DNA of 64,000 nt from Streptococcus troglodytae. GTDB taxonomy: Bacteria; Bacillota; Bacilli; Lactobacillales; Streptococcaceae. The position numbers were made by a program, and so were the translations under genes. Location: positions 806,001 through 870,000 of the forward strand of contig NZ_AP014612.1 in assembly GCF_002355215.1 (NCBI RefSeq). The letters run 5' to 3'. Position 1 is the stretch's first letter; every line of letters begins with the position of its first letter. A model generated the notes under the pieces. That model was not told where the DNA came from and did no database searches. It saw only the letters and a program-made list of their open reading frames with translations. This document shows, in pieces, positions 1-9,591 of the stretch.

Positions 1-340
1 CAAATTCTTCAGGTTTTGAGGTTGCGATTAGAAGTTGTTTTTCGTGATTTTTCAGTTTTTCCAATAAATCAGGAATGCCTTGATAAACCTCATTTTCATA
101 AAGACCTTTATGACGAAAATAGTCCCTGTAAAAATCTACAGCTTTAAGGCTATCTTCTTTTGAAAAATGGTAGAAGTTTTCAAAAGAATCTTGTAAGGGT
201 GGACCGATAAAACGGTAAAGGTCCTTCTTATCAGTCACTTCAATGTTAAATTTCTCTAGAGCATAAGCAAGAGAGTTGGTGATTCCTAAGGCAGGATTGG
301 TCAGAGTTCCGTCTAAATCAAAAAGAATGGTTTGATACAT
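1..340 (-). CDS. HAD-superfamily hydrolase, phosphoglycolate-phosphatase-like (3' end outside window)
   Basis: The reading frame starts at an ATG at 340 (minus strand) and runs off the left edge, so only about 113 N-terminal residues are visible. It opens MYQTILFDLDGTLTNP, the HAD motif I with the nucleophile and acid/base aspartates (DLDGT), and shows the helical cap expected of Gph/PGP-type phosphatases. An AGGT-type ribosome site lies a few bases upstream. It is probably a small-molecule phosphatase acting in the cytoplasm; the substrate cannot be told from sequence. It is divergent from the acetyltransferase gene on its right. Confidence 0.85.
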   Translation of the reverse strand, partial: MYQTILFDLDGTLTNPALGITNSLAYALEKFNIEVTDKKDLYRFIGPPLQDSFENFYHFSKEDSLKAVDFYRDYFRHKGLYENEVYQGIPDLLEKLKNHEKQLLIATSKPEEF

Positions 341-401
341 GTTTTTACCTCGTGAAGATTAGTATAGCACAAAAAATGCGTTAAAAATGACTGTTTTATT
401 G

Positions 402-407
402 TATAAT
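402..407 (+). promoter_or_regulatory. -10 hexamer for the GNAT gene
   Basis: A consensus TATAAT sits 24 bases before the ATG at 431, in the short divergent gap between the HAD gene and the GNAT gene. The -35 region is weak. The call rests on the hexamer and its position only. Confidence 0.55.
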
Positions 408-430
408 AAAAGAAAAAAGGAGTAGCAGTG

Positions 431-856
431 ATGATCGTTCATTTTTCAGAAACAAGTGAAGAGTTAACATCTTTCTTTAATCAGATTTTTGAAGAACAAT
501 ATGTTCAACACTTTCAAGAAGCGAAACCCAAAAATCAGAAAAAACAAGTACAGTTTGTGCTCAAAGATGATGCTGAGCGCATTTTGGCAGCGGCTTCTTG
601 TCAGCAACTTTACCAAACGCTGAAGATTGAAAATTTGGCAGTGGACAGTGCTTTTCAAAAGCAAAAATTGGGCAGTCAGTTATTGGATGCTATCAAAGAT
701 TATGCGCGTGCTCATAACATTTTGAATCTGACCCTAAGCACACGCTCCTATCAAGCTAAGGATTTTTATCTCAAGCAGGGATTTCGTATCTATGGTCAGT
801 TAGCAGATGTGCCTTTTGAAGGTGTGACGACTTATTATTTTGTCTATAAGTTATAA
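431..856 (+). CDS. GNAT-family N-acetyltransferase
   Basis: A 141-residue protein of typical single-domain GNAT length. The core is visible as IENLAVDSAFQKQKLGSQLLDAI, the beta4/alpha3 acetyl-CoA pyrophosphate loop (Q-x-x-K-L/G-x-S form), followed by the usual FYLKQGFRIYG segment near the C terminus. The ATG at 431 is chosen over a GTG three bases earlier because GGAG at 419-422 is then spaced correctly. It would transfer an acetyl group from acetyl-CoA to an amine; the acceptor is unknown. It lies just upstream of glycerate kinase, ten bases apart, and is probably cotranscribed with it. Confidence 0.85.
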   Translation: MIVHFSETSEELTSFFNQIFEEQYVQHFQEAKPKNQKKQVQFVLKDDAERILAAASCQQLYQTLKIENLAVDSAFQKQKLGSQLLDAIKDYARAHNILNLTLSTRSYQAKDFYLKQGFRIYGQLADVPFEGVTTYYFVYKL

Positions 857-866
857 GGAGGTGGCC

Positions 867-1979
867 ATGCATATTCTTATTGCACCAGATTCTTTTAAAG
901 AGTCTTTATCAGCTCTGGAAGTAGCACAGGCTCTTCAGAAAGGATTTTCTAAATCCTTGCCTCAAGCGACTTTTGATCTATTGCCCATTGGTGATGGTGG
1001 CGAAGGAACCTTGGAAGCTTTGGCTTTGGGTTTACATCTAACAAAAGCAAGTCAAACGGTTTCAGGACCTTTTGGAGATCCTATTGAGATTCAGTATGCT
1101 TACAAGGATGACTTGGCAGTTTTTGAAATTGCTGCTATTACAGGTTTGGAGCACATTCCCAAAAATAAGAGAACCCCTTTGGCAATTAGTAATCGTGGTA
1201 TTGGTGAATTGCTTATTTTTCTCGCTCAAAAAGGGATTAGAAGAGTTATGGTTGGTGTTGGCGGTAGTTCTAGTAATGATGGTGGTCTAGGTCTGGCAGC
1301 CGGCTTGGGTTATGCCTTTTTTGATGATAGGGGAGAAAAAGTTGAAGCCATTGGGGCCAACTTGGGTAAAATTGTTAGCTTTTCGGATCAGGCCGTTCCT
1401 TCTTGCTTGAGAGATTTGGATGTGACGGTTATTACAGATGTGACGAATTGTCTGTGTGGTCCGCAAGGGGCAACCTATACTTTTGCTGGTCAAAAAGGAT
1501 TGGCAGAAACGGAATTTGCAGCAGTTGATCAAGCAATGCGCCGTTTTTATGAGCTTGTCAATCCAGCTATTTTGGATCTTCAGGGTGCAGGAGCAGGAGG
1601 TGGTTTAGCAGCTGGTTTGGTCACCTTTGCGGCTGGTAAAATTGTCTCAGGCATTGATGCGGTTTTAGATATTTTAGATTTTAAGCAGCATGTTCAAAAG
1701 GCAGATCTGGTCATTGTTGGGGAAGGACGTATGGATAAGCAGAGTTTATCAGGTAAGGCGCCAGTCGGTGTAGCTAGACGCACGCCGAGTAAAACGCCAG
1801 TCATTGCTATTTGCGGTAGTCTCAAGGATGATCTTCCTGATTTTCCAGTTGCGCATATTGTATCAGCCTTTCCTATCATTTCAAGGGTTGATTCCTTGGA
1901 AAATACGCTGGCGCAGGCTAGTCAAAATCTGGAGAGAACAGCACAAAATATTGGTAATCTTTTAAGCTTAGATTTATAA
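867..1979 (+). CDS. glxK: glycerate kinase
   Basis: A 370-residue protein that matches the GlxK/GarK type-1 glycerate kinase family over its full length. It starts MHILIAPDSFKESLSA, a family hallmark, and has the glycine-rich stretches VMVGVGGSSSNDGG and GAGAGGGLAAGL. A later segment, DLVIVGEGRMDKQSLSGKAP, is also characteristic. It phosphorylates glycerate with ATP, feeding the three-carbon pool near enolase. The ATG at 867 follows a strong AAGGAGGTGG ribosome site; an in-frame earlier start would overlap the previous gene and is not needed. A terminator follows. Confidence 0.92.
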   Translation: MHILIAPDSFKESLSALEVAQALQKGFSKSLPQATFDLLPIGDGGEGTLEALALGLHLTKASQTVSGPFGDPIEIQYAYKDDLAVFEIAAITGLEHIPKNKRTPLAISNRGIGELLIFLAQKGIRRVMVGVGGSSSNDGGLGLAAGLGYAFFDDRGEKVEAIGANLGKIVSFSDQAVPSCLRDLDVTVITDVTNCLCGPQGATYTFAGQKGLAETEFAAVDQAMRRFYELVNPAILDLQGAGAGGGLAAGLVTFAAGKIVSGIDAVLDILDFKQHVQKADLVIVGEGRMDKQSLSGKAPVGVARRTPSKTPVIAICGSLKDDLPDFPVAHIVSAFPIISRVDSLENTLAQASQNLERTAQNIGNLLSLDL

Positions 1980-2055
1980 AAAAACAAGCAATACCAGTTT
2001 CTTCTGCTTAGTTTTTAAAACTAAAGCAATTGATCTGAGACTTGCTTGTTTTTAA
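1980..2055 (+). terminator. intrinsic terminator after glycerate kinase
   Basis: An 11-bp perfect inverted repeat, AAAAACAAGCA (1980-1990) and TGCTTGTTTTT (2043-2053), ends in a T run. The loop is long but holds its own smaller hairpin. It separates glycerate kinase from the convergent YueI-like gene. Confidence 0.6.
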
Positions 2056-2509
2056 TTATTGGAACCATTTTCTCCAAAATGGTTTTTTCTGAGTCTTTTT
2101 TGCTTCTTTTTTGATTGAAAAGAGCTGGGGATAAAGAACCTTAATATCTGGATTGTCAATATTTTCGGCTCTGCCAGAATGCACAATCAATCCATAAGGG
2201 GACTTAGCATTTTGCTTCATTGACAATGGTTGCTTGAATACCAGCCTGCTGAGCGATTTTCATGTAGCCCATTTGCTTTGCCGATGATAGTTTAGGTGAA
2301 ATTTTAAGAGAAAGAGAATCATATTTTGCCTTAAGATCCTGTAAAACCTGATCAAAGTTATCAAGGATGGTTTGGTTTTCCGCATCTGCAAGAAGGACAC
2401 TTAAAACAAGGCGTTCGGCAAAAGTACCAAAACACCTTTTTTGTTCATCGGGATTTAAACGATGCTCACCATGGGCACTTTCTAAAATTTTTTTATCTAA
2501 ATCAGTCAT
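2056..2509 (-). pseudogene. YueI/DUF1694-family protein, frameshifted
   Basis: The frame starting at ATG 2509 (minus, good GGAGA ribosome site) codes for about 100 residues and stops at 2204. The neighbouring frame continues at once with AKSPYGLIVHSGRAENID and ends at 2056 in a basic tail, FWRKWFQ. Joined, the two parts give about 150 residues, the normal length for the YueI family. The total length is 3n+1, so one extra base is enough to explain the break. It lies at or near the A4 run around 2210-2213; removing one base there restores NEANAKSPYG. The family has no firmly established function. This is either a true frameshift or a sequence error. Confidence 0.7.
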
Positions 2510-2592
2510 TTCGTCTCCGTTTTCTGATCTTATAATTAGTCTTAAAAAAATTATACACTATTTTGAAAAAGAAAGTGTCATACGAATGTTAT

Positions 2593-2622
2593 TTGCTTTT
2601 TTAGGTGCTTTAGTGTTATAAT
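2593..2622 (+). promoter_or_regulatory. promoter for the small membrane-protein pair
   Basis: TTGCTT at 2593-2598, an 18-base spacer and TATAAT at 2617-2622, with an extended TG one base before the -10. It sits about 35 bases upstream of the ATG at 2657. Confidence 0.7.
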
Positions 2623-2656
2623 ACCAAGCAATAACTAAAAGTTTGGGGAGTAGCAG

Positions 2657-2926
2657 ATGGAAAATAAAACCAATGTTTGGCAGGTTCTAGGAATTATCTT
2701 TATCGTTTTAACTGCTATTTTCTTTATCTCCACAGCAACGCTGACAACTTTATATGTTTTGTCCAATCAAGATGTTCATCAGTTAGTTGAAAAATCAGAA
2801 GATAAAGAAGACAAAATTGTTCATTATCGCAAGAGAATTAGAAAATATAAGGAAAAAGAAGTCGAAGATTATAAAGATAGTTACAGTTATGATGACTATG
2901 ATTCCTCTAGTAGCTATGATGATTAA
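2657..2926 (+). CDS. small single-pass membrane protein, unknown function
   Basis: An 89-residue protein. It begins MENKTNVWQVLGIIFIVLTA and has one hydrophobic segment at roughly residues 8-35. A charged, lysine/glutamate-rich stretch follows, and the tail is rich in D, S and Y (YDDYDSSSSYDD). The first 20 residues are nearly identical to the next gene, so the two are a tandem duplication in which this copy has lost, or never had, the extracellular domain. The start has a GGGGAG ribosome site. I do not recognise a function; the topology suggests a short anchor with an exposed acidic tail. Confidence 0.75.
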   Translation: MENKTNVWQVLGIIFIVLTAIFFISTATLTTLYVLSNQDVHQLVEKSEDKEDKIVHYRKRIRKYKEKEVEDYKDSYSYDDYDSSSSYDD

Positions 2927-2963
2927 GCCAAAAAAGAAGTCAGGATATATTTAGGAGTAAAAA

Positions 2964-3605
2964 ATGGAAAATAAAACCAATGTTTGGAAAGTCCTTGGCA
3001 TTATTTTTATAGTGACAGCTAGTATCTTTTTCATTGCTACGATTGTTATGACGGCTTTGTACGCGACATCAAGGCAGGATTTTAATAAGTGGGCAGCGAC
3101 AAATAGCATGCAGGATCGGACCATTACTAATAAGAAAAAGGCCATAAAAAATCTTAAAATTCGAGAAAAAATTAGAGATAATTATTATGGTGATGACTAT
3201 GAGTCTACTGACAAGGTGACCAAATATATTTTTGGAGAGAGTGCTAAAATAAGTACAGGAGAAGAAGTCACGGTAACAGGAGTCAAAGAAGATTCTAAGC
3301 TCAAGATGAAGGGTGTTTCTAAAAAGGATAAGAAGATCGTCCTTACTGTCAGTATTAAGAATACAACTAATGAAATGATTCAATTTAGTCCGGATGATTT
3401 CTTTATCTATGATAGGAACTATGATATTGCTGAACCAAGTAGTTATACAGGCAAGCAAAAAATTCCTGATACTATTGAAGCAGGAAAGACAATTGAAGTT
3501 AAGCTTTATTATACGATTCCCAAGTCGTCTCCTTATATAGTAAACTTTGGAAATGCTTACTGGTTACCACAAACACAGACGCAAAAGAAATCAAGGGCCG
3601 TCTAA
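2964..3605 (+). CDS. membrane-anchored protein with DUF4352-like extracellular domain
   Basis: A 213-residue paralogue of the preceding gene. It has the same MENKTNVW start and one membrane segment (about residues 9-31), then a charged linker. A beta-rich domain follows from about residue 90, with the pattern KKDKKIVLTVSIKNTTNEMIQFSPDDFFIYD. That pattern (a conserved NTT-x-E-x-x-F-x-P-x-D-F core) is typical of DUF4352/immunoglobulin-like extracellular domains of Firmicutes lipoproteins and anchored proteins. It is likely exposed on the outer face of the membrane. It starts 38 bases after the first copy and ends before a terminator. Its ligand or partner is not evident. Confidence 0.75.
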   Translation: MENKTNVWKVLGIIFIVTASIFFIATIVMTALYATSRQDFNKWAATNSMQDRTITNKKKAIKNLKIREKIRDNYYGDDYESTDKVTKYIFGESAKISTGEEVTVTGVKEDSKLKMKGVSKKDKKIVLTVSIKNTTNEMIQFSPDDFFIYDRNYDIAEPSSYTGKQKIPDTIEAGKTIEVKLYYTIPKSSPYIVNFGNAYWLPQTQTQKKSRAV

Positions 3606-3617
3606 TTAAATAGAGAT

Positions 3618-3685
3618 AAAAAATCAAAAACAAGGATTGTGAGCTCATACAAGATTGCTTCAAACCTTGCTTTGATTTTTCTTTT
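3618..3685 (+). terminator. intrinsic terminator after the membrane-protein pair
   Basis: AAAAATCAAA with AAGG pairs with CCTT and TTTGATTTTT at 3665-3680, followed by a T-rich tail. The stem is interrupted but strong. Confidence 0.6.
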
Positions 3686-3913
3686 GTTTTGAGAAAGTTA
3701 GGACGAAGTTTCGTTTCAATATACATTAGGCATAATAAGTTAACACATTAGAGATTATTCCATTTCGTGAACTCTGTTCGTACCACTTTTTGATTGATTT
3801 ATGCGGAAACGGTTTGTAAGAGCGTTTCTGTGTTGAACGCCTAGAAATGAGATGGAAGAAAAAACCAGTTCTTAAGAAATGGCGACTGCTTTCCACTCTC
3901 AAATCTTTTTGGT

Positions 3914-3942
3914 TTGCCTAAGTTCCAACTTTGTGGTATGAT
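3914..3942 (+). promoter_or_regulatory. enolase promoter
   Basis: TTGCCT (3914-3919), a 17-base spacer and TATGAT (3937-3942) with an extended TGG directly before the -10. It lies about 37 bases ahead of the enolase ATG. The rest of the 3686-3913 gap shows no gene. Confidence 0.75.
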
Positions 3943-3952
3943 TAACATGTAA

Positions 3953-5595
<1,643 letters not shown>

Positions 5596-5928
5596 GATCT
5601 TGAATACTATTTTGAAATTTAAGAAATTTGCTTAAAGCTGAAAAGCTTTAAAATGAAGCTTTCAAAGTTTTTATGTCTTATTAATCAGTGACACAAATTG
5701 CGTTTTTAACGATTAGGATGATGTAGAAAACATTGACAAACTTTTTCGATCCATAGTTTTTATTTCTTGAAATATATAGGAAATTATGCCAAACCTCCTT
5801 CTTATGATTTTAATAAATTTAAAGACTAATATCATTAGGTTGTGGTTACAAGTCCTGCCTTTATTCATAGAAATCCTGCTTTTTATTATGTTATACTAAG
5901 CATAGTGAATTACCGAGGAGAGTCTATT
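5596..5928. other. gene-poor stretch between TetR fragment and HAD gene
   Basis: No coding frame is convincing in these 333 bases. Features seen are AT-rich sequence with short inverted repeats around GAAAAGCTTT/GAAGCTTTC (5640-5665). There is also a likely promoter, with TATACT at 5892-5897 preceded by an extended TG, 32 bases before the GTG start at 5929. Confidence 0.5.
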
Positions 5929-6624
5929 GTGAACTATAAATTTCTGCTTTTTGACCTTGATCACACGCTTTTAGATTTTGAAGCAGCGGAAGATGTGGCT
6001 TTAACACAATTATTGGAAGAGGCTCAAGTACCTGACGTTCAGACTTATAAAAATTTTTATATTCCCATGAATCAGCAGCTTTGGCAGGATTTGACCTTGA
6101 ATAAAATCAGCAAAAAAGAATTGGTCAACACACGTTTTGCTAAGCTTTTCGCCCATTTTGGTCAGAAAGTGGATGGTCGTACCCTTGCACATCGTTATCA
6201 GAACTTTCTAAGTCAGCAAGGGCAGACTTTGACTGGTGCTGAGACTTTGTTAGAAAAACTAACTGATGAGGGTTATCGTATTTTTGGAGCGACCAATGGT
6301 ATCACCAATATTCAGATAGGGCGTATGGCTAATTCCAACATTGCATCTTATTTTGAACAAGTGTTTATCTCAGATAGAATTGGTTTTCAAAAACCTGACA
6401 AGGCTTTTTACGATTATATTGCTGATGATATTGCTTATTTTGATCATAGCAAAGCACTGATGATTGGTGACAATCTCTTAGCTGATATTCAAGGCGGCAA
6501 TAATGCGGGGATTGATACTGTTTGGTACAACCCTTATGTCAAAACCAATGAGACCAGTATAAAACCGACTTATGAAGTCAATGATTACAAACAACTTCTT
6601 GCCTTATTAATACGAAAAAACTGA
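5929..6624 (+). CDS. YjjG-family noncanonical nucleotidase (HAD superfamily)
   Basis: A 231-residue HAD phosphatase starting (V/M)NYKFLLFDLDHTLLDFEAAED. Motif I is DLDHT. The C-terminal part has IGFQKPDKAFYDYIADDI and MIGDNLLADIQGGNNAGIDTVWYNP, matching YjjG-type 5'-nucleotidases that dephosphorylate noncanonical pyrimidine nucleotides. The GTG at 5929 is chosen because GAGGAGAG lies eight bases upstream and family members begin at this point; the upstream open frame has no ribosome site. The stop codon is inside the terminator stem. Confidence 0.85.
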   Translation: MNYKFLLFDLDHTLLDFEAAEDVALTQLLEEAQVPDVQTYKNFYIPMNQQLWQDLTLNKISKKELVNTRFAKLFAHFGQKVDGRTLAHRYQNFLSQQGQTLTGAETLLEKLTDEGYRIFGATNGITNIQIGRMANSNIASYFEQVFISDRIGFQKPDKAFYDYIADDIAYFDHSKALMIGDNLLADIQGGNNAGIDTVWYNPYVKTNETSIKPTYEVNDYKQLLALLIRKN

Positions 6625-6652
6625 GACTGTTCATAATGGACTCAGTTTTTTA
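6615..6652 (+). terminator. intrinsic terminator overlapping the YjjG stop
   Basis: AAAAACTGAG (6616-6625) pairs with CTCAGTTTTTT (6641-6651), with a T run. The TGA stop is part of the left arm. Confidence 0.85.
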
Positions 6653-6681
6653 ATCGATTGTTTGGAAACCTATTTTTTCAT

Positions 6682-6915
6682 TTATTGAGTGGCTTTTTTG
6701 CTAGTCAGCTTTATAGGATCGGCATGCCTTAAAAAGTATTGAAGAACAATAAGAGCATAGGCCGGTATCAGCAGAAAATTAAAGAGCATCAGCTGAGGAT
6801 TTCCAGCATAGTTATCCCTTAATATTGAGACTGAAGTTGAGCGAAATATTACCCACTATAAACATGAGGGCGATAATCGTGTAAATATCCTGCAGTTTGA
6901 TAAAAACTGAGGCAT
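6682..6915 (-). pseudogene. remnant of a small hydrophobic membrane protein
   Basis: On the minus strand two frames hold membrane-protein-like fragments. The first reads VFIKLQDIYTIIALMFIVGNISLNFSLNI. A one-base shift later comes DNYAGNPQLMLFNFLLIPAYALIVLQYFLRHADPIKL, ending at 6682. A ribosome-like AAAGGAAAAAGG precedes an ATG at 6915, but that ATG is not in frame with the first fragment. Joined, they would give about 75 residues with two membrane helices. I do not recognise the family. The pattern suggests a gene broken by at least two small indels. Confidence 0.4.
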
Positions 6916-7016
6916 CCTTTTTCCTTTCTTTAAAAATATGTCGTTATGTTACCAAAAAAGCAGAGGAAATAAAAGTAAACCCAATCGCAGTAAAGTCAGA
7001 AAATTTAGGTCATTTT

Positions 7017-7025
7017 TGCTATAAT
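7017..7025 (+). promoter_or_regulatory. extended -10 promoter placing the uvrC start at the transcript 5' end
   Basis: TGCTATAAT is a perfect extended -10 (TGnTATAAT). The uvrC ATG begins at 7033, seven bases after the hexamer, which is where transcription normally starts. There is no Shine-Dalgarno sequence between them. Confidence 0.6.
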
Positions 7026-7032
7026 AAAGATT

Positions 7033-8823
7033 ATGAACGAACTGATTAAACATAAGCTGGAATTGCTGCCAGATAGCCCTGGCTGCTACATTCACAAGGA
7101 TAAAAATGGCACCATTATCTATGTTGGTAAGGCCAAAAACTTAAAAAACCGTGTGCGCAGCTATTTTCACGGCAGTCATAATACTAAGACAGAATTGCTG
7201 GTTTCGGAAATTGAGGATTTTGAATACATTGTTACTGGGTCAAATACAGAAGCTCTGCTTCTTGAGATTAATCTCATTCAGGAAAATAAACCCAAGTACA
7301 ATATCAGACTTAAAGATGACAAGTCCTATCCTTTTATCAAAATTACTAATGAACTTTATCCGCGCTTGTTGATTACCCGTCAGGTAAAAAAGGACGGCGG
7401 TCTTTATTTTGGCCCTTATCCTGATTCGGGAGCCGCTACTGAAATCAAGCGGCTTTTAGATCGTCTTTTCCCCTTTAAAAAATGTACTAACCCAGCCAAC
7501 AAGGTCTGTTTTTATTATCATCTCGGGCAATGTAAGGCGCATACCATTTGCCAGACCGATCAAACCTATTGGGATGGTCTAAAAGAAGATGTAAAAAACT
7601 TTCTCAATGGCAGAGACGATAAGATTGTCAATGAGCTGCGCGATAAAATGACCAAAGCTTCTGAGCTTATGGAATTTGAGCGGGCAGCTGAATACCGAAA
7701 TCTCATTGAGGGCATTGGCCTATTGCGAACCAAACAGCGCGTCATGAATCAGGACATGCAGGATCGTGATATTTTTGGCTATTATGTTGATAAAGGCTGG
7801 ATGTGTGTGCAGGTTTTCTTTATTCGTCAAGGCAAGCTCATTCAGCGCGATGTCAATATGTTTCCTTATTACAATGAGTCTGAGGAAGATTTTCTGACCT
7901 ATGTAGGACAGTTTTATCAGGATAAACGTCACTTTATTCCAAAGGAGATTTTTATTCCTAGAGATATTGATGAAACTTTGGTTAAAGCGGTGGTCAATAC
8001 CAAGATTATTAAACCGCAGCGCGGCGAGAAGAAGCAGTTAGTCAATCTGGCAACGAAAAATGCTCGTGTCAGCCTGCAGCAGAAATTTGATCTCTTGGAA
8101 AAGGATATTCGAAAAACGCATGGTGCGATTGAAAATATTGGAGATTTGCTTAATATTCCTAAGCCAGTGCGCATTGAAGCCTTTGATAATTCTAACATTC
8201 AAGGAACCAGTCCTGTTGCCGCCATGGTTGTTTTTGTGGATGGCAAGCCAAGTAAGAAGGATTATCGTAAATTTAAAATCAAAACGGTTATCGGACCTGA
8301 TGACTATGCCAGCATGCGTGAGGTTATTTATCGCAGATATAGTCGTGTCATGAGAGATGGGCTGACACCACCAGATCTGATTATTATTGATGGCGGACAA
8401 GGTCAGGTTAATGTAGCGCGTGATGTCATTGAAAATAAATTAGGACTCGATATTCCTATCGCTGGTTTACAAAAAAACGATAAGCACCAAACCCATGAAC
8501 TGCTCTTTGGAAATCCGCTGGAAGTGGTTCCTCTGCCTAGAAATTCAGAAGAATTCTTTCTTTTGCAGCGCATTCAAGACGAAGTACATCGCTTTGCCAT
8601 TACCTTTCATAGGCAGCTGCGCGGTAAAAACACCTTCTCATCAAAGTTGGATGGTATCGCAGGACTCGGTCCAAAACGTAAACAGCTGCTGATGAAGCAC
8701 TTTAAGAATCTTCCTAATATTCAAAAGGCCAGCCTAGATGATATTATCAACTGCGGCATTCCCAAAAATGTCGCAAAGAACATTCAAGAGAGCTTGCGAG
8801 AGGAAGAAGGAGAAGAAAAATAA
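7033..8823 (+). CDS. uvrC: UvrABC excinuclease subunit C
   Basis: A 596-residue protein, standard UvrC length. In order: a GIY-YIG nuclease ([34 protein letters not shown]) that makes the 3' incision; the small Cys-containing region [20 protein letters not shown]; a UVR domain near residues 200-235 ([19 protein letters not shown]) that contacts UvrB; the RNase-H-like nuclease ([21 protein letters not shown]) for the 5' incision; and C-terminal helix-hairpin-helix motifs ([19 protein letters not shown]). It acts in nucleotide excision repair. The start matches the family, yet the transcript is probably leaderless because the -10 ends seven bases upstream. Confidence 0.96.
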   Translation: MNELIKHKLELLPDSPGCYIHKDKNGTIIYVGKAKNLKNRVRSYFHGSHNTKTELLVSEIEDFEYIVTGSNTEALLLEINLIQENKPKYNIRLKDDKSYPFIKITNELYPRLLITRQVKKDGGLYFGPYPDSGAATEIKRLLDRLFPFKKCTNPANKVCFYYHLGQCKAHTICQTDQTYWDGLKEDVKNFLNGRDDKIVNELRDKMTKASELMEFERAAEYRNLIEGIGLLRTKQRVMNQDMQDRDIFGYYVDKGWMCVQVFFIRQGKLIQRDVNMFPYYNESEEDFLTYVGQFYQDKRHFIPKEIFIPRDIDETLVKAVVNTKIIKPQRGEKKQLVNLATKNARVSLQQKFDLLEKDIRKTHGAIENIGDLLNIPKPVRIEAFDNSNIQGTSPVAAMVVFVDGKPSKKDYRKFKIKTVIGPDDYASMREVIYRRYSRVMRDGLTPPDLIIIDGGQGQVNVARDVIENKLGLDIPIAGLQKNDKHQTHELLFGNPLEVVPLPRNSEEFFLLQRIQDEVHRFAITFHRQLRGKNTFSSKLDGIAGLGPKRKQLLMKHFKNLPNIQKASLDDIINCGIPKNVAKNIQESLREEEGEEK

Positions 8824-8975
8824 GATGTCGGATACGATTTTGATTTTAGGCAATAGACATCAGCAACTTATTTTATTATGGAATCATAAAAGAAGAGGGT
8901 GAAAAAGCTGTAAACAGTTTCAAAAAGTGGTAAAATAAAAGAACAACTATAACAGAATTAGAAGGATGTTCGTTT

Positions 8976-9577
8976 ATGAAATTTTTAGAACTGAATAAAA
9001 GCGCCATGCAACTAAGCATTTTAATGACAAAGCAGTTGATTTTAAAGATGTTAGAACAGCCATTGAAATTGCTCAATTAGCTCCCAGTGCTCATAATATC
9101 CAGCCTTGGAAGTTTGTCCTTGTTAAAGATAAAAAGGCAGCCTTGGCTGAAGACCTGCCTGCTTTAAATAAGGATCAGATTGAAAGCGCACAGTATGTCA
9201 TTGCTTTGTTTAGCGATACCGACTTGGTCCAGCGTGCGCGCAAAATTGCACGCATCGGCAGCAAAAACCTGCCTGATGATATGATTGGTTATTTCATGGA
9301 AACTTTGCCAGCTCGGTTTGCGGATTTTGATGAACAAACCAAAGGAGAATATTTGGCTTTAAATGCGGGTTTAGTAGCTATGAATCTAGTCTTGGCTTTA
9401 ACTGACCAAGGCATTTCATCTAATATTATTCTTGGTTTTGATAAGACGAAAACAAATACTATTTTAGATATTGATGAACGTTTTCGCCCAGAACTCTTGA
9501 TTACAGTTGGTTATACTGATGAAAAGATAGAACCAAGTTATCGTTTGCCGGTTGATGAAATTATTGAAGAAAGATAG
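8976..9577 (+). pseudogene. nitroreductase-family protein, frameshifted near the N terminus
   Basis: The natural start is the ATG at 8976 (GAAGGA ribosome site), coding MKFLELNK. After the A4 run at 8997-9000 the frame is lost. The next frame continues RHATKHFNDKAVDFKDVRTAIEIAQLAPSAHNIQPWKFVLV, the FMN-binding nitroreductase signature (R-x-S/T-x-R/K-x-F and APSAxNxQPW), on to the stop at 9577. A fifth A would restore NKKRHATKHF and a protein of about 200 residues. Length is 3n+2, consistent with one missing base. Without a correction only an internal start near 9143 could be used, which loses the flavin-binding N terminus. Confidence 0.8.
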
Positions 9578-9591
9578 GAGCTGTGTCTAAG

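Noticed and set aside
3795..3835. GGAAACGGTTTG...AGCGTTTCTG considered as a cre site before eno
   Set aside because: Neither half fits the 14-bp cre core without extra bases; too weak to report.
8824..8975. 25-codon open frame after uvrC (MSDTILILG...)
   Set aside because: Very short, overlaps the uvrC stop, no family match, and no good ribosome site.
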